A stretch of DNA of 64,000 nt from Atriophallophorus winterbourni (GCA_013407085.1 JACCGJ010000290.1:30023-94022); one strand, 5' to 3'; shown: positions 10,410 to 21,690, counted from the stretch's first letter. The notes: generated from the sequence alone by a model not told the origin. Made by a program: numbers and translations.

Positions 10410-11080
10410 TGCAGCTTTCTAATTGTTGTCAGAGTTGTTGTGTTGACGAGGGAGGAATATCTCTGGCCATTTGCTGTGTGACTCCACCAGTAGGAGATAA
10501 GAGATTCCGTTCAGTGGGCCCGCGAAATCCATGTGAATTCTTGTCCAGGGTTCAATGGAAGTATGCCATGAGTGCAGTTCACACTTTGTCGGTGATTTGG
10601 CCAATGCGTCTTCTTCTGTAGGGCTCTCTGTTATCAGTCTTGAGAGTGCATCGGCTTGTCCGATTTTCCCAGTGGAATTTATAGCCTAGCAGTATCGTTG
10701 AACATCGTTGTAGTCTGTTTGCCGTATAGACAGGAATGCCCTTTTGATGAAAAATAGCAAACAACGGTTTATGATCCGTCAGCAGTTTGAATTTCCGGTC
10801 AAGCAGCATCTTAAGAACCTTCTTGACCTCGAAGATGATGACAAGCGTCTCTTTCTCGATTTGTCTGTAATTCCGTTCAGCTAGAGTGAGTGATCGTGCT
10901 GCGTGAGCAATGGCTTTTTCGGTTCCATCCTTGAAGTCATGCGAGATAACTGCACCGATTCCGTAGCTGTAAGCGTCCGAGGCTAGAACGATTGGCAGCT
11001 TTGGGGCTTAATGTGTCTGTAGAAGGTTGAGGTCAGCATCAATTTTCTCTTCTAGAAAGCTTGGTGGGTCTCTTCTGACC
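10410..11080 (-). pseudogene. gypsy RNase H and integrase N-terminal remnant
   Basis: Residues PSFLEEKIDADLNLLQ, IVLASDAYSYGIGAV, LAERNYRQIEKETL, KLLTDHKPLFAIFH and GIPVYTANRLQR mark the RNase H domain of a K02A2.6-type pol. Next comes the integrase core start, AKSPTKCELHSW and IHMDFAGPLNGISYL, with the first catalytic Asp. Several frameshifts are visible, for example within 10620-10720, and a stop precedes APKLPIVL. It is one pol frame with the integrase remnant to its left. Confidence 0.85.
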
Positions 11081-11090
11081 ATATCCAAGG

Positions 11091-11776
11091 AAGTTCCAAA
11101 GGTTGTCACAGCCGGTGGTGGTAGTAGGAATGAGCCACCTACTATCTATAAAATGCTCCCACGTGGCGTGCGTCTCAAATAGCCTCTGACAACCAAGTCC
11201 AACTCCTGGCCTGCACGAGTGGCTTTCACAAGCCCGGCGGAACTGCTCTTACTGACAGGAGAAGGGGCGAAGGCGGGTGACTGGCGCCTTAAAACCAGTT
11301 TGCTCCGGGCAGATGGAGCTCGTCAGCTACTGGCAATCCATCTAGGGGAAGGAAAACCCTGACCCCAAACCCCCACTGCCTTGTGGGTCACCCGATTGCG
11401 GGAAAGGCTTCGGGAGAAAACCCCGAGGAAAAATCCGGAGAGAAGTCCCGTAGGTAGATAACTGGCGCACAGCGCGTTTATCTGCCAACTCCCTGCTGCC
11501 TTGTAGGTTGCACTTGGCTGTGCAAAGGCTAGAGAGGTGTACTCGAACAAACACCGAGTGGTGCTGGGGACATCACTTGTACACTACCCCCAAGAAACTT
11601 CATGATGATGTCTCAATGGGTCTGCGTACCGTCTACGGAGTTCGCAGGTGGGAACGAGACTGGATCACGATCTGCAACGATCTCGCCTCCGATCGACGTG
11701 CGTGGGCTGGTGCGATCCGAGACATCAATGAAGCCGGCTAATCCACCCGTGGAGCCAGCCGCACAGCAGCAGCAGT
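11091..11776 (+). mobile_element. Family B copy B2 with a different, LINE-derived 3' end; 10-bp TSD
   Basis: The 686-bp insertion lies in the gypsy RT between VPWI and WSEETHQ. It is bounded by the direct repeat atatccaagg at 11081-11090 and 11777-11786, and removing it rejoins the codons. The first ~490 bp are family B. From about 11590 the sequence differs from other B copies and encodes RRWERDWITICNDL and SDRRAWAGAIRDI followed by a stop, which looks like the end of a LINE RT protein. It finishes with a CAG-repeat tail, so this copy is chimeric. Confidence 0.85.
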
Positions 11777-11786
11777 ATATCCAAGG

Positions 11787-12130
11787 GACATCCTTCTTCA
11801 GTAGGTCATTGAGAGGGCCGCGTAACTCATGCATTGATGGTATAAATTCATCATAGTGGCTGATCAACCCGATGAATGATCGCAATTTTGGGATAACATG
11901 TGGTGGTGGCATCTTCTGAATGTCATCAATTTTCCATGGGTCTGGTCGTCAACCATAACGATCAATGATAAATCCTGGATATTGTATAGATTCCATGAAA
12001 ATTCACATTTTTCGGCCCGTAAACGGGAGCCATATTCGTTTACGCGTTTGAGAACTACCCTCTATACGATCACGTAGTTCATCCACATTTGATCCGTCTA
12101 TGATTATATCGTCGAGGGTAATCCTTGAAG
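11787..12130 (-). pseudogene. gypsy reverse transcriptase remnant (palm end and thumb)
   Basis: Minus-strand peptides VAIFQRIMNTMLQGLP, then in another frame LDDIIIDGSNVDELRD (the xxDD catalytic box, here LDD), YPGFIIDRYG, RPDPWKIDDIQKMPPP and LRSFIGLISHYDEF show the RT palm and thumb. The fingers and first half of the palm are missing, because the protease remnant runs directly into VAIF. That implies a deletion of roughly 200 codons. The enzyme would have copied the element's RNA in its virus-like particle. Confidence 0.85.
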
Positions 12131-12138
12131 CATGGTAT

Positions 12139-12825
12139 TCATGATCCGTTGGAAGATGGCAACTTCAAATTTTCAAGCCAATCCAGACCGAGGAGATTCA
12201 AGTTTGGTGTTTGAAGTTTTGTGTCTATAAAGACAATACAGCAGGCTATATGGCCCAAGAGATTTAACCTTCCACCAGATGCGCTGCATGCAACATGACT
12301 GGTGGGATTGATGTTTGGTTTGCCAACCGATCGCCAAGTGTCTTCCGATATGATAGTGATGTCAAAAGCAGTGTCAACTTGAAAACGGGTGAGCGTGCTA
12401 TTTAGGGTCATAGTAAGATAAATCCGTCGACTTCTAACATTCCTGTGGAAGGTTAAAAAGACAGGATGGGACTGATAATTCATATTATAGGAATGATTGA
12501 ACACAGATTTCCTTCTAAAATAGCTAGCCCAGCAGTAAATTTCTTTATGTCCCTTTCTGTTACACCTCTGACATCAGTGTTTCTTGAATGGGTAATAACG
12601 CTCAAAATGCCATTCGCCACATTGCCAACAGTTGGATGGTGGCTTGGCGTCTTGTTCGCCTCGTTGATCAATCTGACGGCTACTGTGGTGTCTGACGGAT
12701 AACACCGGCTCGTTTTGGCAGGGGCTTTGTTCGACCAACGCAGTATCGCGCTTCAAATTTGGCATTCCTTTGTGATTGACATCATGTTGATGTCTGTGTG
12801 TTTGCTCTATTAACTTTCCCTGCAT
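12139..12825 (-). pseudogene. gypsy gag zinc knuckles and aspartic protease remnant
   Basis: From 12825 the minus strand encodes a gag tail with a first knuckle CWQCGEWHFERYYP, whose last Cys is replaced, and a second one, CQRCNRKGHKEIYC, separated by a stop. ORF 12504-12139 follows with the retropepsin active site DTAFDI instead of the common DTG, the downstream SASGGRLNLLGHI flap-like region, and LNLLGLDWLENL. The last block is conserved in K02A2.6-type elements. The frame then leaves the RT frame. Confidence 0.8.
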
Positions 12826-13592
12826 ACGTCACAAAATCATCGCAATCCTCCTCGCCATGCCGAGGTGCAACAAGACTCACCAATTAGCAATTTTTCTATG
12901 CTTTTCCCTCTTCTGAACAATCCTCAGCTTAATCTAGCAATATCTTTATGTATTCGGTAGCGATTTTCACTTACTTGTTGCTGAATTTCGCTGGTATCGG
13001 TGTGACGGTACTTAATTTATTCGCAACTCGAATAAACGGTATCGTGCGTCTGAATTTATCTAGGCTGCCTGTAGTAATTCATGGATTCTGCGCGAGTAAA
13101 ACTACACACTTATTACCTGGGTATCGAGTGCCGACTGAGAGAACAATTTTAGCCGACTTCCTTTTCCATGTTTACCAAACGGCATTCTTTTTTATTGCTA
13201 CCAAATTTACCGACACACACAGTGGTCGTGCAATTAGTCAGCAGAACTTCCGCCTAAACTTCATGTCATCCGTCCCGGAAACCGGACACAGCCTGTTCGA
13301 AGATTGTTCCGTTTTGTGAGACCGCGAGGGTTTGTGCTACAAACCGTCTATCTATCTTCGCTCTCTGTTGATGCAAGTTTTCGTTTTCTCGGATTGTAGC
13401 GACATTCGGGACCGGTTAGACCATCTGCTACATGTCAACAGTATCTTAGTTTTGTATACAGACCTCTTATCGGAACTTTTTTGTTTTCGTTATGATCTAA
13501 CGTGCGATGATCGATGGATCAATTTTCCATTTGCAACGAATTTAACGTATCATGCGCTTGCAGTCAACCGTGTTTCTCTCCCTGCCATCTGT

Positions 13593-14160
13593 TGACCTCC
13601 TTCGGTCGATGTCGACCATGGATGTACATCGCAATCGCATGAATGTTCATGTTCTACAGCTTTTCGAATGACTAAACAGTCCGATTCGGGAGGAACAATC
13701 TCTCCCACAGCGCTGGTAACGATGTCGTGCGTTGCGATCTACGTTCAGCAGCCAAGAGCTGTATCTGCTCATCCCCAGATTGCAGACGACGCTTTACACA
13801 ATGCCTCTAATGCGAGCGGTCAAGAGCAAGTTCTTCCCAACTCGCGGGGTCAATGCCAATAGCTTTCATATATCTTTTGCAAACGTCCTTATACCGCAAG
13901 TGCGGTCTGTCCAATGGTCGACTTCCTAATTGCAACTCACCATATAGTAGATCTTTCGAAATACGACCATTTTCCGTTCTGTAGACACGACCAAGCCGCC
14001 GCAGGCGGCGCTGTCGTAATGGGGTGAACATGCTCTGTAGACCAGCTTTTGAAAGTACTTCAGCATTAGTCACTCTGTCCATCCACGATATGTTCAAGAT
14101 ACGATGGATACTTTGTAGATGGCCATCTACGCTTAGGTTTTATGGTCAGCTTTGCTGTAC
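13593..14160 (-). mobile_element. LINE family E, 3' fragment (RT C-terminus)
   Basis: Family E is an RTE-like LINE whose protein end reads ISWMDRVTNAEVLSKAG, LRQRRLRRLGRVYR, ISKDLLYGELQLGS and DVCKRYMKAIGIDPASW, followed in better copies by a C2H2-like finger. The DNA 3' end has the palindrome ggtcgatgtcgacc at about 13604-13617. This copy is on the minus strand and starts abruptly near 14160 (5' truncation). Other copies: 20060-20640 (+), 28831-29479 (+), 29946-30262 (-), 32284-32990 (-), 48722-49690 (-, split), and 63320-64000 (+, upstream RT part). Confidence 0.85.
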
Positions 14161-14370
14161 GTTTCACGTTACTTAGCGAAAGCACTTGCCGCAGTGGTGG
14201 AAATTGTTCAATCGTTTGTTTAGTGTTTGCGTAATGGATGTGGGTTAAGTAAACGCTGCTCGATTCTGAGCATATGGCCGCTTGCTTTTTTGTTTCTCAT
14301 TCGAATTTATCTCAGAGCTATTGCAAAGAATCGGATTCAGTGGCGGTCTGGTGGTAGGTATCTTCGTTGA

Positions 14371-14770
14371 TTATATTTGTGACTACTCATCCGTGCCAAG
14401 CCCATCGAACTATTCACAAAGTTGATCACGACGGTCCATAATGGACCTGACACGGAGATCTGTTCGGTTAGGCGACCACAACAGATTTTGCTGGCTCCTT
14501 CTGAACTGGTCGGGCAAACAAAGCTATTCAAATGTGCCAGTCTGGAGAACAGTTCATAAACGCTTAATTGCGATAAGTCAAACGGTGGACGGTAGCCCAG
14601 GTCGTTAAGACGTGAGAGTACAATGGTGATGGTCGCGGGTTCAAATCCCACCCGAAGTGGAGGAGGATTTGCACTGCTGATGAGCTCAAATAAGACCGAA
14701 ACTCGAGTCCAGTAATCAACTTTGTGAATAGTTCGATGGGCTTGGCACGGATGAGTAGTCACAAATATAA
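14371..14770. repeat. 400-bp element bounded by 56-bp perfect inverted repeats
   Basis: Positions 14371-14426 (ttatatttgtgactactcat...) are the exact reverse complement of 14715-14770, with 288 bp between. The interior carries a tRNA-like Pol III promoter (see the 14586-14660 entry). A 158-codon minus-strand open frame crosses it, but it mirrors the inverted repeat and has no known domain. The arms could be a foldback transposon or an inverted duplication of flanking DNA. Confidence 0.8.
14586..14660 (+). ncRNA. tRNA-like / tRNA-derived SINE head (A and B boxes)
   Basis: The sequence tagcccaggtcg (14593-14604) fits the A box (TRGYNNARNNG) and ggttcaaatcc (14638-14648) fits the B box (GGTTCRANTCC) at normal tRNA spacing. 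The T-arm region gcgggttcaaatcccac forms an almost paired stem-loop. The D and anticodon stems are poor, so it is probably a tRNA-derived SINE head rather than a working tRNA gene. Confidence 0.6.
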
Positions 14771-14839
14771 ACAACATATTCTCCCAACCTCGCTTAAATC
14801 TTCGTTTATTCATTAATCTTCTGGCCTGCCAAGTGGTTT

Positions 14840-15070
14840 AAGGTAAAGCTTGAACTGATGCAAGACAATGATTGCTGTAAGGAAGCTGTCACTCAACTCG
14901 TTCATCAAGCTTGTAGGAGTGTTTGACTTGAGGTTTAAGCACCTCAACCTAGTGCGTCCTGCCCTTTCCCATCTTAAAGGGTTGTTGTTGTATGACAGTT
15001 TACCATTCGGCGCTTGTTACCGGTGTAATGGTGTTCATGCTAATAGTGAATCGAATGTAACAATGTCATC
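14840..15070 (+). repeat. Solo LINE 3'-UTR copy (5'-truncated)
   Basis: Blocks aggaagctgtcactcaactcgttca, caagcttgtaggagtgttt, cacctcaacc, ctgccctttcccatctt, gttgtatgacagtt and gttaccggtgtaatgg run parallel to 18890-19120 of the nearby LINE. It sits just upstream of that element, in the same orientation. Confidence 0.75.
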
Positions 15071-15129
15071 GTCTCGCAGTTTGAATGTTGGTGGAACGTA
15101 ATCTGATGGTCCGAACGGTGGCAAATTAT

Positions 15130-18100
15130 TCATGGAGGTAGATATGCACTGAAACATGTCTGTCCCGGTTTACGGGTTTTATGTGTCAAGCTGTCGCGGG
15201 CTTCCTCCTATCATGCGGCCGAGGGCTGTTCACTCGGTCATCGGTCCTTGAGACAGTGTGATGCCTTAAAAATGGTCATGCCGATCGGCTTGTCCTGTAC
15301 GCTGGTCAACAACCGTAGAGGTGTTGTTCTGGCTGTGTATACACTCCATCGCGCTGAGACTGGACCTTAACGTGGTGCGATGGTTTGTGCACCTCTATGA
15401 CCCATTGAGCTATGCTGGGTGGTGCTCTCCGAGCACCTTCAGAGTCACTCATACCAGGAAGGTCAATGGATAGAGGTCAGGCTTTTTGGCCAAAGGCTTT
15501 GGTCGAGAACCCTAATTGTTCTCCTATCTAGGCATGGGCGACCTGGCAGTATCCCAGCCCGCATAAAACCATGACTATAAATACATAACCCAACTCCATA
15601 GTGTATCGGTCGTCGCGCACGATAAAGAGGGTCGCCTTACCTGCTGCATACAGCAGGGCGGGTAAGCAAAAACAAGCACTACTGGCCCTACTCTTCAAAC
15701 TGTTTCTGACCCTTCCCCTCCCCCACCCACTCTTAACAACTCTCCGTCTGTCAATCCCAGCTTTAGAAAAGACCGCGCTGAACATGTTGGAACATTTTCT
15801 GTTTGCGAATTTACAGATCACTTTCTGAAACCATGGACCTCTGCTCACATCAGTGCCATGAATGTCAGAACTCTCAGACAAATAGGCCAGCAAGCTGCAC
15901 TGGCTCCTACCTTAGATAGTCTATCTATTGATGATTGCTGTTTATCGGAAACGCGCTTATATGATCCGTCTATAATTACTGAACTTACTGCCCCAAACCT
16001 TTCAACTCGCTAATTTTTGCGCTGCTCTGGTGATTCTGTAGCTGCCATTTCAGGACAGGCGGGTGTTGGTATAGTGCTGAATTCGCGTGCCGAATCCTGT
16101 TTAATCGATTGGATTCCTTGCAATAGCAGGATGTGCGCAGTTAGACTAGCCACTAATGTTAGACCAAACTCAAAATCTTCTAATCAGAGATGCTTGTTTA
16201 TTGTAGCAACTTACGCTCCGACTAACACCAATTCCGACGACGAGAAGAACGCCTTCTACGACGATCTTTATGCTCTTCTGCGACGTGCAAAAAGCTCCGA
16301 TATTGTTGTCTTAGCGGGAGATATGAATGCCAGACTGGGTCGCTTAGATACATCTGAATCACAATTAGGTGGCATGTTTGGTCTTGAAAGCCAACGCACA
16401 GATAATGGCGAACGGTTTATACAATTCTGTGCACAATCTCGATTATTCATTAGCAGCACTTCCTTTCGCCATAAAAGATGTCAAATTACCACATGGCGCT
16501 CGCCGGATGGAAGCCAACCTTCGGCCCAAATCGACCATATCGCCATAAGTGCTCGCTGGATAGGTTGCATTGAGGACTGCCGCTCCTTTTGGAATACCTG
16601 CATAGATTCAGATCATGATCTTGTGCGATGTAGGTTCTCGTTAAAGTTCTCCGGTACAAAGCCTTCGAATGGGAGACGCATTGTGGTCGAAAAATTATCT
16701 CTGCCTGCAGTTCAAGACATTTATAGGACCACCTTAAGTAACTCACTCCCAGTTGCTCAGTGTGCAACTGCCGATGAAAGGTGGAACAAAATAGCAGGGA
16801 TTATGCGAGCCGCTGCAATAACAGCCTGTGAGACTACACAACCAACCCAAAAGTCCCACTGGATTTCACAGCGCTCTATAGAAATTCTTCACCAGCGACG
16901 CCAAATACCTCATGGTCCTGGACACAACACAGAGCGTAGACGCGTGAGGAATGAACTTAAACGGAGCTTAAGACTAGACAGAGAAAGGTGGTGGCTAAAT
17001 AAGGTCGAAGAAATGGAAATAGCAAATAATGCGGGTAACGTGCGAAAACTCTTCCAACTTATTCGATCGACTGGGCCTACGAAAAAAGGAGTGAGTGAGA
17101 CTATCGCTGAAATAGACGGTACTCTTATCACTAATAAGAATCGCCGCCTCTCGCGTTGGGCCGAACATTTTGAAGAACAATTCAGCTGGTCGCCTGCAAC
17201 AGAATCTTTCTCTCATTTGAAGCAATGTGATCCTTGGTCTGTGAGCTTAGATCCCCCAAATGATTTAGAAATTAAAGAATGTATCGAATCCATGAAACGA
17301 TTCAAAGCTGCTGGCCCCGATGACATACCACCTGTCTTGTTCAAAGAAGGTGGCCAAGTCCTAATCAGCACATTAGGCGATCTCCTCCGTGAAGTGTGGT
17401 TATCAGAATCCGTCCCTCCGAGTTGGGGCGAATCGGTTATCATACCTATATTTAAAAAAGGTGTGCGAAGCTCATGCTCTAATCATCGTGGGATAAGTCT
17501 CACTCCCATCATTACGAGATTATTAGCGTCCATATGTCTTCGAAGATTAACATCGCATAGGGAATCACAGATCCGAGAGCAGCAAGCTGGCTTCCGGCCT
17601 GGCAGAGGCTGTGTCGATCACATTTTTACTCTTCGACGGATCTTAGAACTGCGGCACACTTATCGACAGCCGACAATAGCCATCTTTTTAGACTTCAAAG
17701 GAGCATTTGATTCAGTCGATCGAAATGTCCTGTTTAACACCTTGCTATGCAAAGGCGTTCCGCAAAAGTATGTCAACATACTACGTGCACTTTATGCTCA
17801 TACATCCGGATGCGTTAGGGTTTACAACGAAGTCTCACCCAAATTCCACACCACAAGCGGCGTCCGACAAGGATGCCCGATTTCTCCGTTTTTGTTCAAT
17901 TTTGTAATTGATGCAATTATGGAGTTATGCAAAGATGGTGCCCCAGATTTCGGAGTTCACATAATGCCAGGCGTCAAGCTTCTTGACTTGGATTATGCTG
18001 ATGATATAGTTCTGCTCTTCGACTCGTACACAGATGCACAGGCGATACTGAACAAGCTATCTAGTATTGTGCCCGCATTTGGAATGCGTTTTGCACCCTC

Positions 18101-19133
18101 TAAGTGCAGTGTTCTGCTGCAGGACATCGACATATCGAACAGCACTTTATTACTTGACAATCAGGTTCTTGAAATTGTAGATCGTTTTACGTATCTCGGT
18201 AGTTGTATCAATAATTCTGCATCGTTAGATGACGAGGTCTCGGCACGCATTTCTAAAGCGACCGTAGCATTCCGCAACCTAGGTCACCTCTGGCGTCAGA
18301 AAGGACTATCTCTGTTACTCAAGGGTAGAGTCTATAAAGCGACAGTTCGGGCTGTGTTACTATATGGGTGCGAAACCTGGACCTTACGCAAAGAACACAT
18401 TCAGCGTCTCCAAGTATTTGACAACCGGTGTCTCCGCAGCATTCTAGGAGTTAGCTGTTACAATCGTATGCGCACCGATGCTCTCCGAAATAAGTTGTTG
18501 GGTAGTAATGTTGATATTGAGAAGCAGATCAACCTGCGTAGGTTACGCTGGCTGGGTCACGTTTTACGGATGCCGGGCCACCGACTTCCGAAACAGATTC
18601 TTTTTGCGACGCCACATCCTGATTGGCGTAAATCTCAGGGCGGCCAAACCGTCATGGCATAGGCAGTTAAAACCCCTTACTAGTAACCTTTCCAAAGTAG
18701 GCGCAGCGCGTCTTCCAGGCTGGTGCCCCCGCGATCAGATATCGCAGTGGTTAGTTACGCTTCAGGATATGTCCCGAAACCGTGTTCAATGGCGGTCTTG
18801 CACTAAGCATCTTCTTGGAGTGTTTGCTTAACCTTGTATGTTGTCAAGCGGAGTGACGAGAAAAGCTTGTTATGATGCATGACAGTGAAAGCCGCAAGGA
18901 AGCTGCCGTGCTGATGTCGCTCTACTCGTTCACGAAACTTGTTTGAATGTATGTTCCATTCGAGGTGTAGGCACCTCTCCCCAGTTTGTTTGTGCTTACT
19001 CTTCTATAGAATCCGTAGCAATTTAAGTCCCACCCTTCCCCGTCTTTTAGGATTTTACTTTTTCATGGTTGTATGGCAGTTAAGCATTCGGTACGTGCTA
19101 CCGGTGTACTGCTGTCTTTGATGATTTGATGAT
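15130..19133 (+). mobile_element. Nearly complete RTE-like non-LTR retrotransposon
   Basis: One long ORF with APE-type endonuclease and reverse transcriptase is followed by a ~300-bp 3' UTR that ends in a TGATGATT/TGATGATG tail (about 19115-19133). The 5' boundary is uncertain, and about 15130 is a guess. A 5'-UTR block at 15529-15570 (ctaggcatgggcgacctggcagtatcccagcccgc) resembles the body of SINE-like family A. Fragments of the same family occur at 3425-4632, 8870-8990, 14840-15070, 47105-47853, 58310-59310 and 60330-61840. Confidence 0.85.
15666..18831 (+). pseudogene. LINE ORF: endonuclease plus reverse transcriptase, one stop and one frameshift
   Basis: The frame is open from 15666 except for TAA at 16011-16013, and shifts once near 18655. 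The protein starts with the EN sequence MNVRTLRQIGQQ and CCLSETRLYD, continues with YAPTN, the catalytic LAGDMNARLGR, QIDHIAISARW and SDHDLV (the final His-containing block of the APE nuclease). RT blocks are RFKAAGPDDIPP, FKKGVRSSCSNHRGISL, QQAGFRPGRGCVDHI, IFLDFKGAFDSVD (motif A), GVRQGCPISPFLFNF (motif B) and DLDYADDIVLL (YADD catalytic box). The tail has LYGCETWTLRKEH, RRLRWLGHVLRM and, after the frameshift, RLPGWCPRDQ. EN would nick target DNA and RT would copy the RNA. Only two lesions suggest a fairly recent insertion. Confidence 0.9.
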
Positions 19134-19267
19134 GTCCCGGTTGTCTGTTCGATCTGATTTGTCAGTCGATTTGGTGACAACCGGTACGCTCCTCACCAAT
19201 CAGCGCTCGTTTAACCGACTCTACTCGCTGCACTTCTATGTTGACGTACTTACAATTGCCTCATTGA

Positions 19268-19570
<303 letters not shown>

Positions 19571-20059
19571 GCTGTTGTTCTTTCAAGACACGCAGTTTTT
19601 GCGTTTTCCGTTGGTGCATCATTATTTCGCGGAATCGTTTCTGTGATATTTCAACCCCATTCTTTGGAGCGTCTTCTCCCTAACCTTGCGGTTATTGTTC
19701 TTTTGTTCGATTCCGTTTTTGTACACTTGTTCACTTCACTGTCTTTCGGGTTGGCCTGTTTATCGATTTGTTCACTTTTCTCCGGCACGATGGAACGGTA
19801 ATTTCTCTTCCGTCCTTTCAATCATTTTCAACGACATCTGTTTTGTTGTTGGGGTTCTTATTTGTTTATGATCCACTAGTCTCTTGTTATTTCCAGTGCA
19901 ATTTTCTTTCTGATTATTGAATGAAAAGAAATTATAAAACATGAGTTAGCTTTTTTGGATCATCTACCGTTAAAATGAGCCAATATCTAGGCTGTTTATT
20001 GGCTCAGAGCGCTTCCTTGTCTCCGTGCTTAATAGGTTATTAAACGTTGATACATAACT
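19571..20059 (+). other. Presumed 3' UTR / downstream region of the mannosidase gene
   Basis: T-rich non-coding sequence follows the stop codon. No AATAAA is seen; the variant attaaa at 20039-20044 is the only poly(A)-signal candidate I noticed. This is a weak assignment. Confidence 0.35.
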
Positions 20060-20640
20060 TTGCTGTGTTATTTAGAGTGGCTCAACCATTACGGAGAACT
20101 CCTCGCTGCACATGGCGATTTATAAGCGGTTTTGCAGAGCCGATCACATTTTCCCGTTTGAACACTGGTGTCATGGCCAACCGCAAATTGACTGTGAAGA
20201 CAAAGATGGTGGTGTATAGTGCTTGCTTACAGAATGCCTTACTGTACGGCAGCGGAACCCAGACAATCCACGCAAGACACGAGCGGAAGCTGAATGCATT
20301 CCATTTACAAGGCATCCACCGTATCTTGAGCACATCGTAGATGCATCATTAACCAATATTGAAGTGCTTCCTCAATCCCGTCAGCAGAGCATGTTCACCC
20401 TACTCACTTAGCGCCGTCTGTGTCATGTGTACGGTATGAAAAATGGTTGTATTCCCAAAAATCTCATCAGATAAGTTGATAACATGAATCCGACCATTGG
20501 ACAGACTGTGCCTATCATACAAAGACTCTTGCGAAAGAGGTATGAAACCTGTCGGCATTGACCATACAAGTTGGACTTGATTGTTGAGATTGAAAGCATT
20601 ATGAAGAGCCTCATCTGCAAGCTGAAAACGAACGGTTGAG
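20060..20640 (+). pseudogene. LINE family E fragment, strongly diverged
   Basis: The peptide NRKLTVKTKMVVYSACL, then NALLYGSGTQTIHARHER, NAFHLQGIHRIL and later SRQQSMFTLLT and ERGMKPVGIDHTSW match the RT C-terminal region of family E (see 13593-14160). Stops and frameshifts are frequent, and the palindromic 3' end is not preserved. Confidence 0.75.
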
Positions 20641-21690
20641 ATGATTTACTACCTCATCTGTCGGAACTATACATCCCGTTTTTCAGGGGGCTATGATGCA
20701 TTTATCCTTGGCACGTCAGCTTAAGGATATCAAAATCCTTGTTGGGTAGCCGTAGGCAGGTAGGTAGGAGGAATATTCTCCTAATAACCATGCGTAGCTA
20801 CCTTTCCTTCCTAGATATCTGGCTGTGTCGGGTCTGCTTGATGAATAAAAACGACATCAGGCTGGTGACGTGTCAGATGGTGTCCAAACTCGTTCATGTT
20901 GGTTTCAGACTCAATGTCAATGTTTGTTACTAATTAATGACAGAATGCTTCCTACGTGTATCTTTTATGCTTCGGTAATAGACCCATGTGTATTGGCAAT
21001 TAGTAGTAGTGAATCTGAGGTAAATTAAATGAACTGTTGAGGTTCAATTCTGTTAATAGTCGGTATCAAGATGATAGAATAGATGAATTGCTATATATTG
21101 TGCCGGGCTCCTCGGACCTTCTCAAGCGCATGCCGATCTTATATCTCATCTGCAATCCGATTCGGGGATAATCATTTCTTCCACAAAGTTTCAGCTTCGT
21201 GCAACATCCAGGCAGTTACCACTAGCTGCTGCGTGATCTAGACTTAAAGGAAAATTTGATGGCAGAAAGCTTCACCGACTAAAAATATTTAAATTCTTGT
21301 GATCTTAAAGTATCACCTTAATAAATATGTGGGCATACCTGCCTGAAACACCTATAAATTATGTGATTATAATTTAAGGCTAGCTGCGATTATAATTATA
21401 AGGCTAGCTGTCATTGGCGAATTAATGGCGGTCGCATCTTGGCTTGTGATCATCTTGAAACTAATGGAATTTCAGTGGTTTTAACGGATCAAAAATAGAG
21501 CTTAGTTGGAGCAGGTTTAGACAGCAGTTCGATAGAGCACTACAATTTCTGATTTCAAAATATGACGAAAGTTGAAAAGCAGCGCATGGATTTAAATAGC
21601 GTAGGTGATCAGTACCGTGTGTACAGTTTCCAGCTAATGATTGGACCGTGGTTGGGCAAACGAAGTCGATGCGTAAACAAGGAGCGCTTG
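20641..21690. other. AT-rich intergenic DNA
   Basis: No coding signal, RNA gene or recognised repeat was seen, apart from a small local repeat at about 21363-21412 (aaggctagctg occurs twice). Confidence 0.4.

Larger units (their letters stand above)
9000..12870 (-). mobile_element. Decayed Ty3/gypsy LTR retrotransposon (K02A2.6-like), nested insertions
   Basis: Read on the minus strand from 12825 to 9690, the order is gag zinc knuckles, protease, RT, RNase H, integrase, as in Ty3/gypsy. The zinc knuckles are CWQCGEWHF...(C lost) and CQRCNRKGHKEIYC. The protease has DTAFDITIISEDTW. The RT has only VAIFQRIMNTMLQGLP, LDDIIIDG and the thumb LRSFIGLISHYDEFIP. RNase H has IVLASDAYSYGIGAV, LAERNYRQIEKE and LLTDHKPLFAI. 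The integrase has IHMDFAGPL, VTENKSRFSSHQ and an end block with VYYEIRTK. LTRs were not identified, and many stops and frameshifts are present. A B repeat interrupts it at 11091-11776 and another lies at 9133-9683. Confidence 0.85.

Noticed and set aside
14337..14813. 158-codon minus-strand ORF as a gene
   Set aside because: It runs through the 56-bp inverted repeats and the tRNA-like interior and has no family resemblance. Both ends are mirror sequences.
18640..18670. A second programmed frameshift in the 15-19 kb LINE
   Set aside because: The shift near 18655 has no slippery heptamer in frame, and the related copy at 58308-59310 is continuous here, so it is a mutation.
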